NCBI RefSeq assembly: GCF_017357005.1
Contig: NZ_CP071589.1
Coordinates: 2,170,001 to 2,234,000, forward strand
Direction: 5' to 3'
DNA from: Staphylococcus simiae
Lineage (GTDB): Bacteria; Bacillota; Bacilli; Staphylococcales; Staphylococcaceae
Length of the DNA: 64,000 bases
Shown here piece after piece: positions 55,626 to 64,000 of this stretch (position 1 is its first letter; each line of letters opens with the position of its first letter). The notes beneath the pieces are model-generated. The model saw nothing but the letters and a program-made list of their open reading frames with translations. It ran no database searches and was not told the DNA's origin. The translations under genes were made by a program, and so were the position numbers.

Positions 55626-56861
55626 TCAGTCTAGTGTTAAAGTATTATCGACAATGACTTTACCATCTTTGATTACTTTTTCAGCATGGTTAATGCCAAA
55701 ATGATAAGGAATATATTCATGGTTTGGCGCATCCCAAATAACAATATTCGCCTTATCACCTTTATTAATAGTACCCGCATCAACATCGATAGCCTTAGCA
55801 GCGTTGACAGTGACGGCATTCCAAACTTCATTTGGAGATAATTTTAATTTTAACGCTGCAATAGCCATAACCAGTTGTAAGTTATTGGTTACACTACTTC
55901 CCGGGTTATAATCTGTGGCAAGCGCAATCGCACCATTATTCTCTAACATTCCACGAGCGTCAGCATAATCATTTTTATCTAGGTAGAATGTTGTTGCCGG
56001 TAATAATACTGCAACCGTGTCACTATGGCGTAACTTTTCTTTACCTTTATCACTTGAAGCCACAAGATGATCAGCAGAAATCGCACCTTCATCAATAGCT
56101 AATTCAAGTCCTCCTAATGGATCAATTTCATCTGCATGAATCTTCACCTTAAATCCTGCTTCTTTTGCTTTTTGCATGTAACGTCGTGACTCTTCTATAG
56201 TGAAGACACCTGTTTCACAAAAGATATCTGCAAAATCTGCATATTGTTTCACTTCTGGCAATAATTCAATCATGTCATTTAAAAATGCTTCATTAGACTC
56301 TGCTTCTTTTGGCACTGCATGTGGCCCTAAGAAAGTATGTTTCATATCTAAATTATATTTATTAGCTAATCGATTAGATACTTTTAATTGTTTTAATTCA
56401 TTGTCTTTATCTAAACCGTATCCACTTTTACTTTCTACAGCAAGCACACCATGTTTAATCATTGTTAATAAATCATGTTCCGCTTTGTTAAACAAATCTT
56501 CTTCTGACGTTTCACGTGTAGCTTTGACAGTAGATAATATGCCTCCACCCATTTCTAAAATTTCTAAATAAGACTTACCTTGACGTTTCAATGACATTTC
56601 ATGCTCTCTTGAACCACCAAATATTAAATGTGTATGTGCATCTACTAATGCTGGTGATACTACTTTACCACTTGCATCGATGATTTCTTGAGCTTCAAAA
56701 TCATCACTATGCTCTCCAGCATATACAATCTTGCCATCTTTAATGACTACCGTACCATTTTCAACAATAGTTAAGTCATCTAATTCTTGTCCTTTTAACG
56801 GTCTATCCGTTGATTTAGGTAAAATTAATTCTTGTATATTAGTAATGATTAAATCATTCAT
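55626..56861 (-). CDS. hutI: Imidazolonepropionase
   Basis: 411-residue Zn/Fe-dependent amidohydrolase that converts 4-imidazolone-5-propionate to N-formimino-L-glutamate, the third step of histidine breakdown. Metal site residues are visible in [17 protein letters not shown] (residues 74-90), [14 protein letters not shown] and HLVASSD. The substrate/second-metal region is [15 protein letters not shown]. It starts with ATG, overlapping the hutU stop by one base. Confidence 0.95.
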   Translation of the reverse strand: MNDLIITNIQELILPKSTDRPLKGQELDDLTIVENGTVVIKDGKIVYAGEHSDDFEAQEIIDASGKVVSPALVDAHTHLIFGGSREHEMSLKRQGKSYLEILEMGGGILSTVKATRETSEEDLFNKAEHDLLTMIKHGVLAVESKSGYGLDKDNELKQLKVSNRLANKYNLDMKHTFLGPHAVPKEAESNEAFLNDMIELLPEVKQYADFADIFCETGVFTIEESRRYMQKAKEAGFKVKIHADEIDPLGGLELAIDEGAISADHLVASSDKGKEKLRHSDTVAVLLPATTFYLDKNDYADARGMLENNGAIALATDYNPGSSVTNNLQLVMAIAALKLKLSPNEVWNAVTVNAAKAIDVDAGTINKGDKANIVIWDAPNHEYIPYHFGINHAEKVIKDGKVIVDNTLTLD

Positions 56862-58522
56862 TATTTATCACCCACTTCATCAATCATTGGTATTTTAACC
56901 CCTTTGTCTTTAGCAGTTTGTATGGCAATATCATAGCCTGCATCAACATGTCTTGCTACTCCCATACCTGGGTCTGTAGTTAACACTCTTTCTAAACGAC
57001 GATCAGCTTTTTCAGAACCATCAGCAACAACTACCATACCTGCATGTAAGGAATAGCCCATGCCAACACCACCACCATGATGGAAAGAAATCCAAGAACC
57101 ACCTGCTGCAGTATTAATCAAAGCATTAAGTACTGCCCAATCTCCAACTGCATCACTGCCATCCTTCATACTTTCTGTTTCACGGTTTGGACTTGCCACA
57201 GAACCAGAGTCAAGATGATCACGTCCAATAACGATAGGTGCAGAAATTTCACCTTCTCGTACTAAACGATTTAGTGCTAAGCCCATTTTGGCTCTTTCTC
57301 CATAACCTAACCAAGCGATACGAGATGGTAACCCTTGATAAGCAATTTTTTCTTCAGCCAAGTCTAACCAGCGTAATAATTTTTCATTTTCCGGGAATAA
57401 TTTACGCATTTCTTCATCAGCACGTTCAATATCTTTAGGATCACCACTTAATGCAGCGAAACGGAATGGTCCTTTACCTTCACAAAATAGTGGTCGAATA
57501 TATGCTGGCACAAATCCTGGGAAATCAAAGGCATTTTTAACACCATTATTATAAGCAACTTGACGAATATTATTGCCATAGTCAAATGCTACTGCACCAC
57601 GTTTTTGGAATTCTAGCATTAACTCCACATGTTTAGCCATAGATGCTTGAGAAAGTTCAACATATTTTTTAGGATCATTAACACGTAAATCACGTGCTTC
57701 TTCAACTGAATATCCTTGTGGTACATAGCCATTTAATGGATCATGTGCACTTGTTTGATCTGTAATGACATCAACTTTAAACTCTTTATCTAAAATAGCT
57801 TGGTGAACATCTACCGCGTTACCGACTATAGCAATTGACAAACCTTCACCTCGCTCTTTTGCTTGTTGTGCTAATCTTAACGCTTCGTCTAAATCATGTG
57901 TTTTTACATCGCAATATTTCGTGTCGATTCGTTTATCTATTCTTGATTCATCAACATCAACACAAATTGCTACACCGTTATTCATTGTAATAGCAAGTGG
58001 TTGTGCACCGCCCATACCACCAAGCCCAGCAGTTAACGTAATTGTGCCTGCTAAATCACTATGAAAATGTTGGTTTGCTAATTCTGCAAAGGTTTCATAA
58101 GTCCCCTGAACGATACCTTGAGAACCAATGTAAATCCAACTACCGGCCGTCATTTGCCCATACATAATTAAGCCTTTTTTATCTAAGTCATTAAAATGAT
58201 CCCAGTTGGCCCATTCAGGTACTAGAACTGAATTAGAAATTAGCACACGTGGTGCTTCATCATGTGTTTTAAAAACAGCAACAGGTTTACCTGATTGCAC
58301 TAACATCGTTTCATCAGCTTCTAAATCACGTAACGTTCTTTCAATAGCTTCAAAAGATTCCCAATTACGCGCAGCTTTGCCAATACCGCCGTAAACAACT
58401 AAATCTTCAGGACGCTCAGCAACTTCTGGATCTAAATTATTATAAAGCATGCGCAGTACAGCTTCCTGTTCCCAACCTTTACACTCTATATCTAAACCTT
58501 TTTTTGCTTGGATTTTTCTCAT
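56861..58522 (-). CDS. hutU: Urocanate hydratase
   Basis: A 553-residue NAD+-dependent urocanase (second step of histidine degradation). The tightly bound NAD+ site is near [16 protein letters not shown]. The active-site region is [25 protein letters not shown] (catalytic Cys in [11 protein letters not shown]). The family signature is near [22 protein letters not shown]. First gene of hutU-hutI, with a cre-like element about 40 bp upstream. Histidase (hutH) is not in this window; in S. aureus it lies elsewhere, near the origin. Confidence 0.96.
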   Translation of the reverse strand: MRKIQAKKGLDIECKGWEQEAVLRMLYNNLDPEVAERPEDLVVYGGIGKAARNWESFEAIERTLRDLEADETMLVQSGKPVAVFKTHDEAPRVLISNSVLVPEWANWDHFNDLDKKGLIMYGQMTAGSWIYIGSQGIVQGTYETFAELANQHFHSDLAGTITLTAGLGGMGGAQPLAITMNNGVAICVDVDESRIDKRIDTKYCDVKTHDLDEALRLAQQAKERGEGLSIAIVGNAVDVHQAILDKEFKVDVITDQTSAHDPLNGYVPQGYSVEEARDLRVNDPKKYVELSQASMAKHVELMLEFQKRGAVAFDYGNNIRQVAYNNGVKNAFDFPGFVPAYIRPLFCEGKGPFRFAALSGDPKDIERADEEMRKLFPENEKLLRWLDLAEEKIAYQGLPSRIAWLGYGERAKMGLALNRLVREGEISAPIVIGRDHLDSGSVASPNRETESMKDGSDAVGDWAVLNALINTAAGGSWISFHHGGGVGMGYSLHAGMVVVADGSEKADRRLERVLTTDPGMGVARHVDAGYDIAIQTAKDKGVKIPMIDEVGDK

Positions 58523-58559
58523 TAAAATCTCTCCCTATCTTAATTAGAATGACAGACGA

Positions 58560-58575
58560 AGTGAAGCGCTTACAT
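58560..58575. promoter_or_regulatory. cre-like site upstream of hutU
   Basis: AGTGAAGCGCTTACAT matches the 16-bp cre consensus except for the TG pair. It is about 40 bp upstream of the hutU start and would give carbon-catabolite repression of histidine use. Confidence 0.65.
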
Positions 58576-58640
58576 AATTATCTTCATTAGTTATTATATT
58601 ATGCTAAAATATAGTTAACAAATATAAATAAACTAATTAT

Positions 58641-58659
58641 TTATAACTTCAAGTTATAA
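58641..58659. promoter_or_regulatory. Perfect 19-bp palindrome before hutR (LysR-type operator)
   Basis: TTATAACTT-C-AAGTTATAA contains the LysR-type T-N11-A pattern. It ends 21 nt upstream of the hutR ATG and lies between hutR and the divergent hutU-hutI operon, so it can mediate autorepression and activation of hut. Confidence 0.65.
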
Positions 58660-58680
58660 ATGAGATGTAGGAGGATAACA

Positions 58681-59562
58681 ATGAAAATCATTCAGCTTGA
58701 ATATTTTTTAGCGATTGTTAAATATAATAGTTTCACTAAAGCTTCTCAATTTCTTCATATTAGTCAGCCTTCGTTAACTGCTACGATTAAAAAGATGGAA
58801 GCAGATTTGGGTTATGATTTATTTATCCGTTCTACTAAAGATATTAAAATTACCGAAAAAGGCATACAATTTTATCATTATGCTAAAGACTTAGTGCATC
58901 AATACCGTTCCACTATGGAAAAAATGTACGATTTAAATGTATCAACTGTTCCTAGAATAAAAGTTGGTGCCTTAGAATCGACAAATCAATGGTTATCTCA
59001 ATTAATTAGAAAACATCATGTCGATTTTCCGCATCAGCAATATCGTTTATATGAAATTCATGATAAATCACGTTCTATTGAAGAATTATTAAATTTCAAT
59101 ATACATATCGCACTGACAAACGAAACAATAAATCATGACGATATTGAATCAGTAGCATTATATGATGAGTCATATATTCTTTTGGCTCCAAAAGAAACAT
59201 TTTGTCATCAAGATTGGGTAAATGTTCAAAACTTACCACTCATTTTACCTAATAAAAATTCTCAAGTTAGAAAACACCTTGACGATTATTTTAATAGAAG
59301 TAATGTTCGTCCAAATATCATTGTTGAAACAGATCGTTTTGAATCAGCTGTATCTTTTGTGCATCTTGGTCTAGGCTATGCTATTATTCCAAGATTCTAT
59401 TATCAATCTTTTAATACGGATCATTTGGAATATAAAAAAATCCGCCCCAATTTAGGACGGACAATTTATATTAATTATTTAAAAAAACGCAACCATTCAA
59501 CAGAAGTCAATAACCTCATCCAACAATGTAAAGACTATTGGTTAGAGCTTGTACAATTTTAA
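58681..59562 (+). CDS. LysR-family regulator of the hut operon
   Basis: 293 residues. The N-terminal winged HTH is IIQLEYFLAIVKYNSFTKASQFLHISQPSLTATIKKMEADLGYDLFIRSTKDIKIT. The effector domain (about 90-293) includes IKVGALESTNQWLSQL and SFVHLGLGYAIIPRFYYQSF. Divergent from hutU-hutI, the classic arrangement for the specific activator. The ATG has GTAGGAGGATAAC. The last codons (ELVQF and stop) are inside the outer stem of the adjoining dispersed repeat. Confidence 0.9.
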   Translation: MKIIQLEYFLAIVKYNSFTKASQFLHISQPSLTATIKKMEADLGYDLFIRSTKDIKITEKGIQFYHYAKDLVHQYRSTMEKMYDLNVSTVPRIKVGALESTNQWLSQLIRKHHVDFPHQQYRLYEIHDKSRSIEELLNFNIHIALTNETINHDDIESVALYDESYILLAPKETFCHQDWVNVQNLPLILPNKNSQVRKHLDDYFNRSNVRPNIIVETDRFESAVSFVHLGLGYAIIPRFYYQSFNTDHLEYKKIRPNLGRTIYINYLKKRNHSTEVNNLIQQCKDYWLELVQF

Positions 59563-59733
59563 TTGTTACAAGCTCTTATGCATTTGGTGCCAAGCAACCA
59601 AATGTATTCTTCTTCCCTGTACAATTTTAATTGTTACTAGCTCTAATTGTTACTAGCTCTAATTGTTACTAGCTCTTATGGCTCAACTTGCATGGCTTGT
59701 TGAATTTCTTGTGAAATCCTCTGTGTTGGAGCT
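59549..59733 (-). repeat. Dispersed hairpin modules overlapping the hutR 3' end
   Basis: Minus strand: the GGACTG-less module ATACATTTGGTTGC ... CCAAATGCATAAG plus stem AGCTTGTAACAATT / AATTGTACAAGCT (59549-59608). A GGGACCCAACA-type module, diverged (59681-59733), has stem GGATTTC / GAAATTC. The first stem includes the last hutR codons. Confidence 0.8.
59629..59676 (+). repeat. 16-bp tandem repeat, three copies
   Basis: AATTGTTACTAGCTCT repeated exactly at 59629, 59645 and 59661. It derives from the stem-2 arm of the adjoining module. Confidence 0.95.
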
Positions 59734-59754
59734 CTTGTTATACTAAGCTCAATT

Positions 59755-60034
59755 GATTACAAAAGTCTTTCGCCTTTTGCATAAGTAGCACTAACTTTTA
59801 CTTCGTAAAAGAAGTGCGTTTTACGGATTACAAAAGTCTTTCGCCTTTTGCATAAGTAGCACTAACTTTTTCTTCGTAAAAGAAGTGCGGTTCACGGATT
59901 ACAAAAGTCTTTCGTCTTTTGCATAAGTAGCACTAACTTTTTCTTCGTAAAAGAAGCGCGTTTTACGGATTACAAAAGTCTTTCGCCTTTTGCATAAGTA
60001 GCACTAACTTTTTCTTCGTAAAAGAAGTGCTACT
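59755..60034 (+). repeat. 71-bp tandem repeat, about four copies (VNTR)
   Basis: Units begin GATTACAAAAGTC at 59755, 59826, 59897 and 59968, exact 71-bp spacing, differing at a few positions. Each unit holds stem 1 CAAAAG / CTTTTG followed by CATAAG, and stem 2 GCACT-AACTTTTTCTTC / GTAAAAGAAGTGC. The last unit overlaps the hutG stop codon. Similar to the SIRU class of staphylococcal VNTRs. Confidence 0.93.
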
Positions 60035-60965
60035 TTAAAAAGTGGTGTACGAGGTTAGCAATTAGTTTAGCGGTTCTATTATCTGTATCATATGTTGGAT
60101 TCATTTCCGCTATGCTTATAGATGTCACTTTATCACTTGGAACAATACGTTTTGCTAATTCGAATACGATATGTGGATATAATCCTAACACAGCTGGTGC
60201 ACTCACACCTGGGGCAAAGGCACTATCTATGACATCCATACATATTGTTAACATAATCACATCATGATCATGAATAAAACGTTCAATCATATCCTTAATT
60301 GGTGGTGACACATGATGCAATAATTCATCTGAAAATACATATTTAATATCTTTTTCTTTTGCATAATCAAATAAACTTTGTGTATTGCCACCTTGAGAAA
60401 TACCAAGCGCCATATAATCAGTATTATCATCTTCTTCTAATATTTGTCTAAAACTTGTTCCTGATGTTGATTCTTCTTCATCTCGTGTATCAAAATGCGC
60501 GTCAATATTGATAATACCAATTGATTGTTCAGGATATACTTTTCGTAAAGCTAAATACTGTGCATAGGCAATGTCGTGTCCACCACCTAAGAGAAACGTT
60601 TGTTTATGATTATTAATTGACTTTGATGCTAGTTCAGCAAATTCTTTTTGTGTATCAATTAATCGCTCATGAGTATGTTCAACATTGCCATAATCGACAA
60701 AGGTTTCACATTGATTTAAATCAGGTAATCCTGCAAAAGCTTGTTTAATAGCGTTGGGTCCTTCTTTAGCACCTACACGTCCTTTATTAAGTTCAACACC
60801 TTTATCTACAGCATAACCTAACATTCCAACGCCATTAGGTTGTTTAGACTTAGTAACTTGAGTTAAGTCTTCAAATTTTACTGTTTGGAAGTGTCTAAAT
60901 TGCCTACGATCAGTTTCACTATCTAAACGCCCTGTCCATAAATTTGGTTCAGCAAGCTTGTACAC
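60030..60965 (-). CDS. hutG: Formimidoylglutamase
   Basis: A 311-residue ureohydrolase (arginase-fold) enzyme hydrolysing N-formimidoyl-L-glutamate to L-glutamate and formamide, the last step of histidine degradation. The bi-manganese site is seen in LLGGGHDIAYAQYL, INIDAHFDTRDEEES (His/Asp cluster) and TICMDVIDSAFAPGVSAP. GTG start behind TGAGGGGGAAATA. Separated from hutU-hutI-hutR by the tandem-repeat region. The final codons TTTTTAAAG and stop abut the 71-bp array. Confidence 0.93.
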   Translation of the reverse strand: MYKLAEPNLWTGRLDSETDRRQFRHFQTVKFEDLTQVTKSKQPNGVGMLGYAVDKGVELNKGRVGAKEGPNAIKQAFAGLPDLNQCETFVDYGNVEHTHERLIDTQKEFAELASKSINNHKQTFLLGGGHDIAYAQYLALRKVYPEQSIGIINIDAHFDTRDEEESTSGTSFRQILEEDDNTDYMALGISQGGNTQSLFDYAKEKDIKYVFSDELLHHVSPPIKDMIERFIHDHDVIMLTICMDVIDSAFAPGVSAPAVLGLYPHIVFELAKRIVPSDKVTSISIAEMNPTYDTDNRTAKLIANLVHHFLK

Positions 60966-61257
60966 ACTATTTCCCCCTCATATTATAGAGATGATTTAAT
61001 ACTTAAAGTATAACGTAATGTTAAATTTCAATTCAATACATACCATTAGCCTATGATATTAATTATTACTTATTTTGATATTCAAAATATTAATTAAAGT
61101 TGAATTTTCTTTAAAAAGCTATTTTTATATTAATATAATACGTCAGGACTATTACATTTTGATTAATAAATGACATAGACAATTTAACTCTTAGCTTGTA
61201 ATATGTATAATTGTTAATAAATGATTATTTGCACGGTACCTAACGGAGGTTACACTA

Positions 61258-62358
61258 ATGGAAAATAATAAAATTTCTGGATTCCAGTGGGCAATGACAA
61301 TTTTTGTATTTTTTGTCATTACTATGGCTTTATCCATCATACTTAGAGATTACCAAGCTACTGTAGGCATTAAACACTTTGTTTTTGAAATTACTGATAT
61401 TGCACCTTTTGTTGCAGCAGTTATTTGTATTGTCGTGTTCAAACATAAGAAAATACAACTTGCAGGTTTAAAATTCACGATTGGCTTAAAAGTCATTGAA
61501 CGTATTCTTTTAGCCTTAATCTTACCGTTAATTATTTTTATGATTGGTATGTATAGCTTTAATACATTTGCGGATAGTTTTATCCTGTTACAAGCTTCTG
61601 ATTTATCAGTACCAATCACACAAATTCTTATCGGACATATCGTTATGGCATTTTTAGTAGAATTTGGTTTCCGTTCTTATTTACAAAACATACTAGAAAC
61701 AAAAATGAATACATTTTTCGCTAGTATTATTATCGCTTTAATGTATTCAATATTTACGGCAAACACTACTTACGGATCACAATTTGCAATTTATAACTTT
61801 ATCTATTCGTTCGCATTTTCAATGATTATTAGTGAATTAATCCGTGCAACACGCGGACGTACAATTTATATCGCTACAATTTTCCATGCTTCAATGACGT
61901 TTGGTTTAGTATTCTTATTTAGTGAAGAACTTGGCGATTTATTCTCTATGAAAGTGATTGCCTTATCAACAGCTCTTGTAGCAGTCGTGTTTATCTTATT
62001 AAGTTTAATTATTAGATTCATCGTCTATATGACTACGAAACGTAGTTTAGAGGAAGTTGAACCAAATAATTACTTTGATCATGTTGATGATAGTGACGAT
62101 GAAAATACTAGTAATCAACAAGAAAATTCAAATATGCAAAATAATAAAACAACTGACAATACAAAGGAAGACATTAGTGACAATAAATCACATGATGATT
62201 ACGACAAATCAACGGCAGATAATTCATTATCAGATAGTCATCACGAAGACCTTAAATCATCTGCACCATATAAGGATGATCGTCGTTCTTCAACCGTAAC
62301 TGATGCTGAAGAAGAAATTCACGATAGTAACAAACATCACAATCATCACCGTCGTTAA
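61258..62358 (+). CDS. spdC: SpdC/LyrA, Abi-domain membrane protein with acidic tail
   Basis: 366 residues. An eight-helix membrane domain (1 to about 262) of the CPBP/Abi family precedes a hydrophilic Asp/Ser/Asn/His-rich tail (about 263-366) ending NKHHNHHRR. The protease glutamate pair is degenerate ([10 protein letters not shown], only one E before the Arg), so it is probably not catalytic. In S. aureus SpdC (LyrA) modulates WalKR signalling, surface-protein display and lysostaphin resistance, and partners SagB. The S. aureus protein is about 419 residues; this tail is shorter. GGAGGTTACACTA before the ATG. Neighbouring rpiA is as in S. aureus. Confidence 0.9.
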   Translation: MENNKISGFQWAMTIFVFFVITMALSIILRDYQATVGIKHFVFEITDIAPFVAAVICIVVFKHKKIQLAGLKFTIGLKVIERILLALILPLIIFMIGMYSFNTFADSFILLQASDLSVPITQILIGHIVMAFLVEFGFRSYLQNILETKMNTFFASIIIALMYSIFTANTTYGSQFAIYNFIYSFAFSMIISELIRATRGRTIYIATIFHASMTFGLVFLFSEELGDLFSMKVIALSTALVAVVFILLSLIIRFIVYMTTKRSLEEVEPNNYFDHVDDSDDENTSNQQENSNMQNNKTTDNTKEDISDNKSHDDYDKSTADNSLSDSHHEDLKSSAPYKDDRRSSTVTDAEEEIHDSNKHHNHHRR

Positions 62359-62361
62359 ATT

Positions 62362-62402
62362 TTAAAAAAACGCCCGTACACTTTTTGTACGAGCGTTTTT
62401 TT
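62362..62402 (+). terminator. Terminator of spdC
   Basis: The arms AAAACGCCCGTACA and TGTACGAGCGTTTT are followed by a T run. Confidence 0.88.
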
Positions 62403-62637
62403 GGTTCTCTGTTTTTTAGGACTGATAAATAAAAAATGAATAATTTAAAACGAAAATTAATTTGAAGCCGAGACTCCTTAGGGAGCAGTGCTAGTCGAAG
62501 ACTACAGGCTGAGACAGCACCCTAGGAAGGGACCCAACACAGAAAAACTGGTTATCCAGTTTTTTCATGCAATGCAGGTTGGGCACAGCGAGGCTTGAAA
62601 ATTTAATTATGTATCAGTCCGATTTGTTAGAGAACCG
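62403..62637. repeat. Full-length (about 235 bp) GGTTCTCT...AGAGAACC element
   Basis: The ends are GGTTCTCTGTTTTTTAGGAC and, inverted, GGTTCTCTAACAAATCGGAC. The inside holds the AGGGAGCAGTGCTAG...CAGCACCCTAGG core (62472-62527) and a GGGACCCAACACAG ... TGCAGGTTGGGC module (62529-62584) with stem AAAAACTGG / CCAGTTTTT. The copies at 19870 and 28905 keep only the ends. Confidence 0.82.
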
Positions 62638-62646
62638 TTTTTTTTG

Positions 62647-63333
62647 CTATTTCGTTAAGATATTAACTCCATTTTGTGTTCCAACAATTACTTTATCAGC
62701 CATATCTAAGAAATATCCTGTTTCAAATACACCTGTAATATGAATTAAAAACTCATGGAATTCATAAGCATCAATCCCTTGTGGTAATGTACAATCAAGA
62801 ATATAATTACCATTATCAGTAATAAAAGCAACATCTTCTGTTACACGTCTTTCAACTTTAATATCACCATATGATTCAATCTTACGAACTACTTGTAACC
62901 AATTAAATTTATCTACCTCTACCGGCAATCTAAATGTCTCACCTAGATAATTAACAATTTTAGATTCATCAACAACAACAACAAAGCGGTCTGCAATTTC
63001 ATCGATTACTTTTTCTCTAAATAATGCTCCGCCACCACCTTTAATAATATTTAAAGCTGGATCTACTTCATCAGCACCATCAATAGCTAAATCAACATGA
63101 TCTACATCATTTACTTCTGATATTTTAATACCTAATTCTTTAGCTAAATATGCAATTTTATTCGACGTACATACACCGGTAATGTCATAACCCTGTTCCT
63201 TAATCAATTGAGCAATTTCAGGTAATAATAATTCCATCGTACTACCTGTACCAATACCTAAAATCATGTCCTTATTAATTTCTTTCAATACATCATTTAA
63301 AGTCATTAATTTAAGTTCATTGACATCTTTCAT
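62647..63333 (-). CDS. rpiA: Ribose-5-phosphate isomerase A
   Basis: 228 residues; interconverts ribose-5-phosphate and ribulose-5-phosphate in the pentose phosphate pathway. Signature blocks are MILGIGTGSTMELLLPEIA, DLAIDGADEVDPALNIIKGGGGALFREKVI (catalytic Asp/Glu/Lys) and DCTLPQGIDAYEFHEFL. ATG behind AGGAGGCTATCTAA. It stands alone, ending next to the dispersed repeat. Confidence 0.95.
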   Translation of the reverse strand: MKDVNELKLMTLNDVLKEINKDMILGIGTGSTMELLLPEIAQLIKEQGYDITGVCTSNKIAYLAKELGIKISEVNDVDHVDLAIDGADEVDPALNIIKGGGGALFREKVIDEIADRFVVVVDESKIVNYLGETFRLPVEVDKFNWLQVVRKIESYGDIKVERRVTEDVAFITDNGNYILDCTLPQGIDAYEFHEFLIHITGVFETGYFLDMADKVIVGTQNGVNILTK

Positions 63334-63757
63334 TTAGATAGCCTCCTGTAGTATATTTCTTTGGTCCATTCATCTTATATTCTACATGACCATCATCATT
63401 AAACATACCCTTATTTTCTAACATTTTAAAAACATTTTATATGTAATAATCAAACAATTTAATTTATGTAGCACAATATAGTGACAATAGTGGTGATATA
63501 AATGAAAACGTTTTAACTATTCGGAAACTATCTACTGAAAATTTCCACCTTAACAATTAATATATTTAACTTGAAATAATATAACAAATACAGTTCCATT
63601 ATAAACATCATCATGAGAGGATGACACAATTATATCCTGGGCTTAGTAAACGACATCATGTTATATGATATTGGTGTAATATAACATTAGTCACTCTATC
63701 TAACTTTAATGCGTTGTCCTTGAACAAAGTAATCACTAATATTTAATCATAAAGATG
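63334..63757. other. Intergenic region upstream of rpiA
   Basis: No gene supported in these 424 bp. It contains a palindromic cre-like TGAAAACGTTTTAA at 63503-63516 (two mismatches at the 3' end), 170 bp upstream of rpiA, and a GTCGTTTAC-like stretch near 63650 without recognisable pairing. Confidence 0.4.
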
Positions 63758-63798
63758 AAAAAGCCGAGTTGTGCAACAAGGCACAACTCGGCTTTTTC
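63758..63798. terminator. Terminator downstream of the aldose epimerase gene
   Basis: The perfect arms AAAGCCGAGTTGTGC and GCACAACTCGGCTTT have T runs on both strands. It is 38 nt past the epimerase stop. Confidence 0.9.
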
Positions 63799-63835
63799 AT
63801 TTTACTTTCTAACTCTACATTTAGCTTTAATATAT

Positions 63836-64000
63836 TTAATTATCATTACCTGTAACTGCGTATTCATGTATACGATAACTTGTTTTAGAATGGAATGGTT
63901 CACCAGCTCTTAATATTGATAAGGCTTTATCACCATCAATATTAATATCATTTGGCATAAATTGTGCTTCAAGGGTAAAACCAGAATGTGCTTTATAAAT
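63836..64000 (-). CDS. galM: Aldose 1-epimerase (galactose mutarotase), C-terminal part
   Basis: The last 54 codons are visible: IYKAHSGFTLEAQFMPNDIN ... ALSILRAGEPFHSKTSYRIHEYAVTGNDN. The GFTLE-Q-PNDIN and ILRAGE-x-x-x-S-K-T-x-Y-R pattern is the C-terminus of galactose mutarotase-family proteins, with the catalytic Glu of this region in TLEAQ. The 5' part lies beyond the window edge. Converts alpha- and beta-anomers of aldoses. Confidence 0.78.
   Translation of the reverse strand: MYKAHSGFTLEAQFMPNDINIDGDKALSILRAGEPFHSKTSYRIHEYAVTGNDN

Noticed and set aside
59755..60034. CRISPR-like direct repeats
   Set aside because: Units are contiguous at 71 bp with no unique spacers and there are no cas genes; this is a tandem VNTR.

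Overview
The window is about 31-35% GC chromosomal DNA from a Staphylococcus of the S. aureus lineage. Gene content and order match what I remember of the S. aureus stretch from the urease locus to rpiA (fhuD2, urea transporter, ureABCEFGD, sarR, sarY, rsp, ssaA, fdhA, lcpC, RsaI, hutI-hutU, hutG, spdC, rpiA). Several proteins (UreD, HutG, SsaA) differ from my memory of the S. aureus versions by more than strain-level variation. A close relative such as S. simiae, S. argenteus or S. schweitzeri is therefore more likely than S. aureus itself. The species call is inference.

Layout. 1-5 kb: nucleoside hydrolase, Fur-controlled siderophore-binding lipoprotein FhuD2, an acyl-CoA dehydrogenase-like protein and a urea channel. 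5.3-10.4 kb: complete urease operon (three structural, four accessory genes) with a near-perfect CodY box upstream. 10.5-19.8 kb: virulence-regulator cluster sarR / sarY / rsp and the cell-wall hydrolase ssaA. It is split by an IS1182/IS1272-like element that itself carries a group IIC intron, and sarY appears frameshifted. 20-29 kb: NhaC antiporter, opine-dehydrogenase-like protein, a second CHAP hydrolase with the same WalR-box promoter geometry as ssaA, a paired SMR exporter, a hydroxyacid dehydrogenase, a FAD monooxygenase and a glucosaminidase. 29-36 kb: formate dehydrogenase with its DUF1641 partner, LcpC, an inositol-monophosphatase-like protein, the CcpA-controlled small RNA RsaI and a CPBP protease. 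37-48.7 kb: two RpiR-family regulators, a second identical-looking group IIC intron placed just behind the terminator of an amino-acid permease, small membrane proteins, a HAD phosphatase, a bile-acid-symporter-family transporter and a PTS sugar permease. 48.8-64 kb: a SAM-riboswitch-controlled NhaC-family transporter, an SDR, a SulP transporter/M20 amidohydrolase pair, histidine-degradation genes hutI, hutU, hutR and hutG, spdC, rpiA and the end of an aldose 1-epimerase.

The functional themes are nitrogen acquisition (urea to ammonia; histidine via urocanate to glutamate plus formamide), cell-wall remodelling under WalKR, and carbon-catabolite control. Cre-like sites lie at RsaI, the permease, the PTS gene and hutU.

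The most unusual non-coding signal is a family of dispersed intergenic repeats built from interchangeable hairpin modules. Short conserved strings (GGATTACA ... GCATAA; GGGACCCAACA ... TGCAGGTTGGGC; GGTTCTCT ... GGACTGAT) flank stems whose sequence differs from copy to copy while pairing is kept. Modules occur singly, as 66-bp x2 and 71-bp x4 tandem arrays, and nested inside each other.
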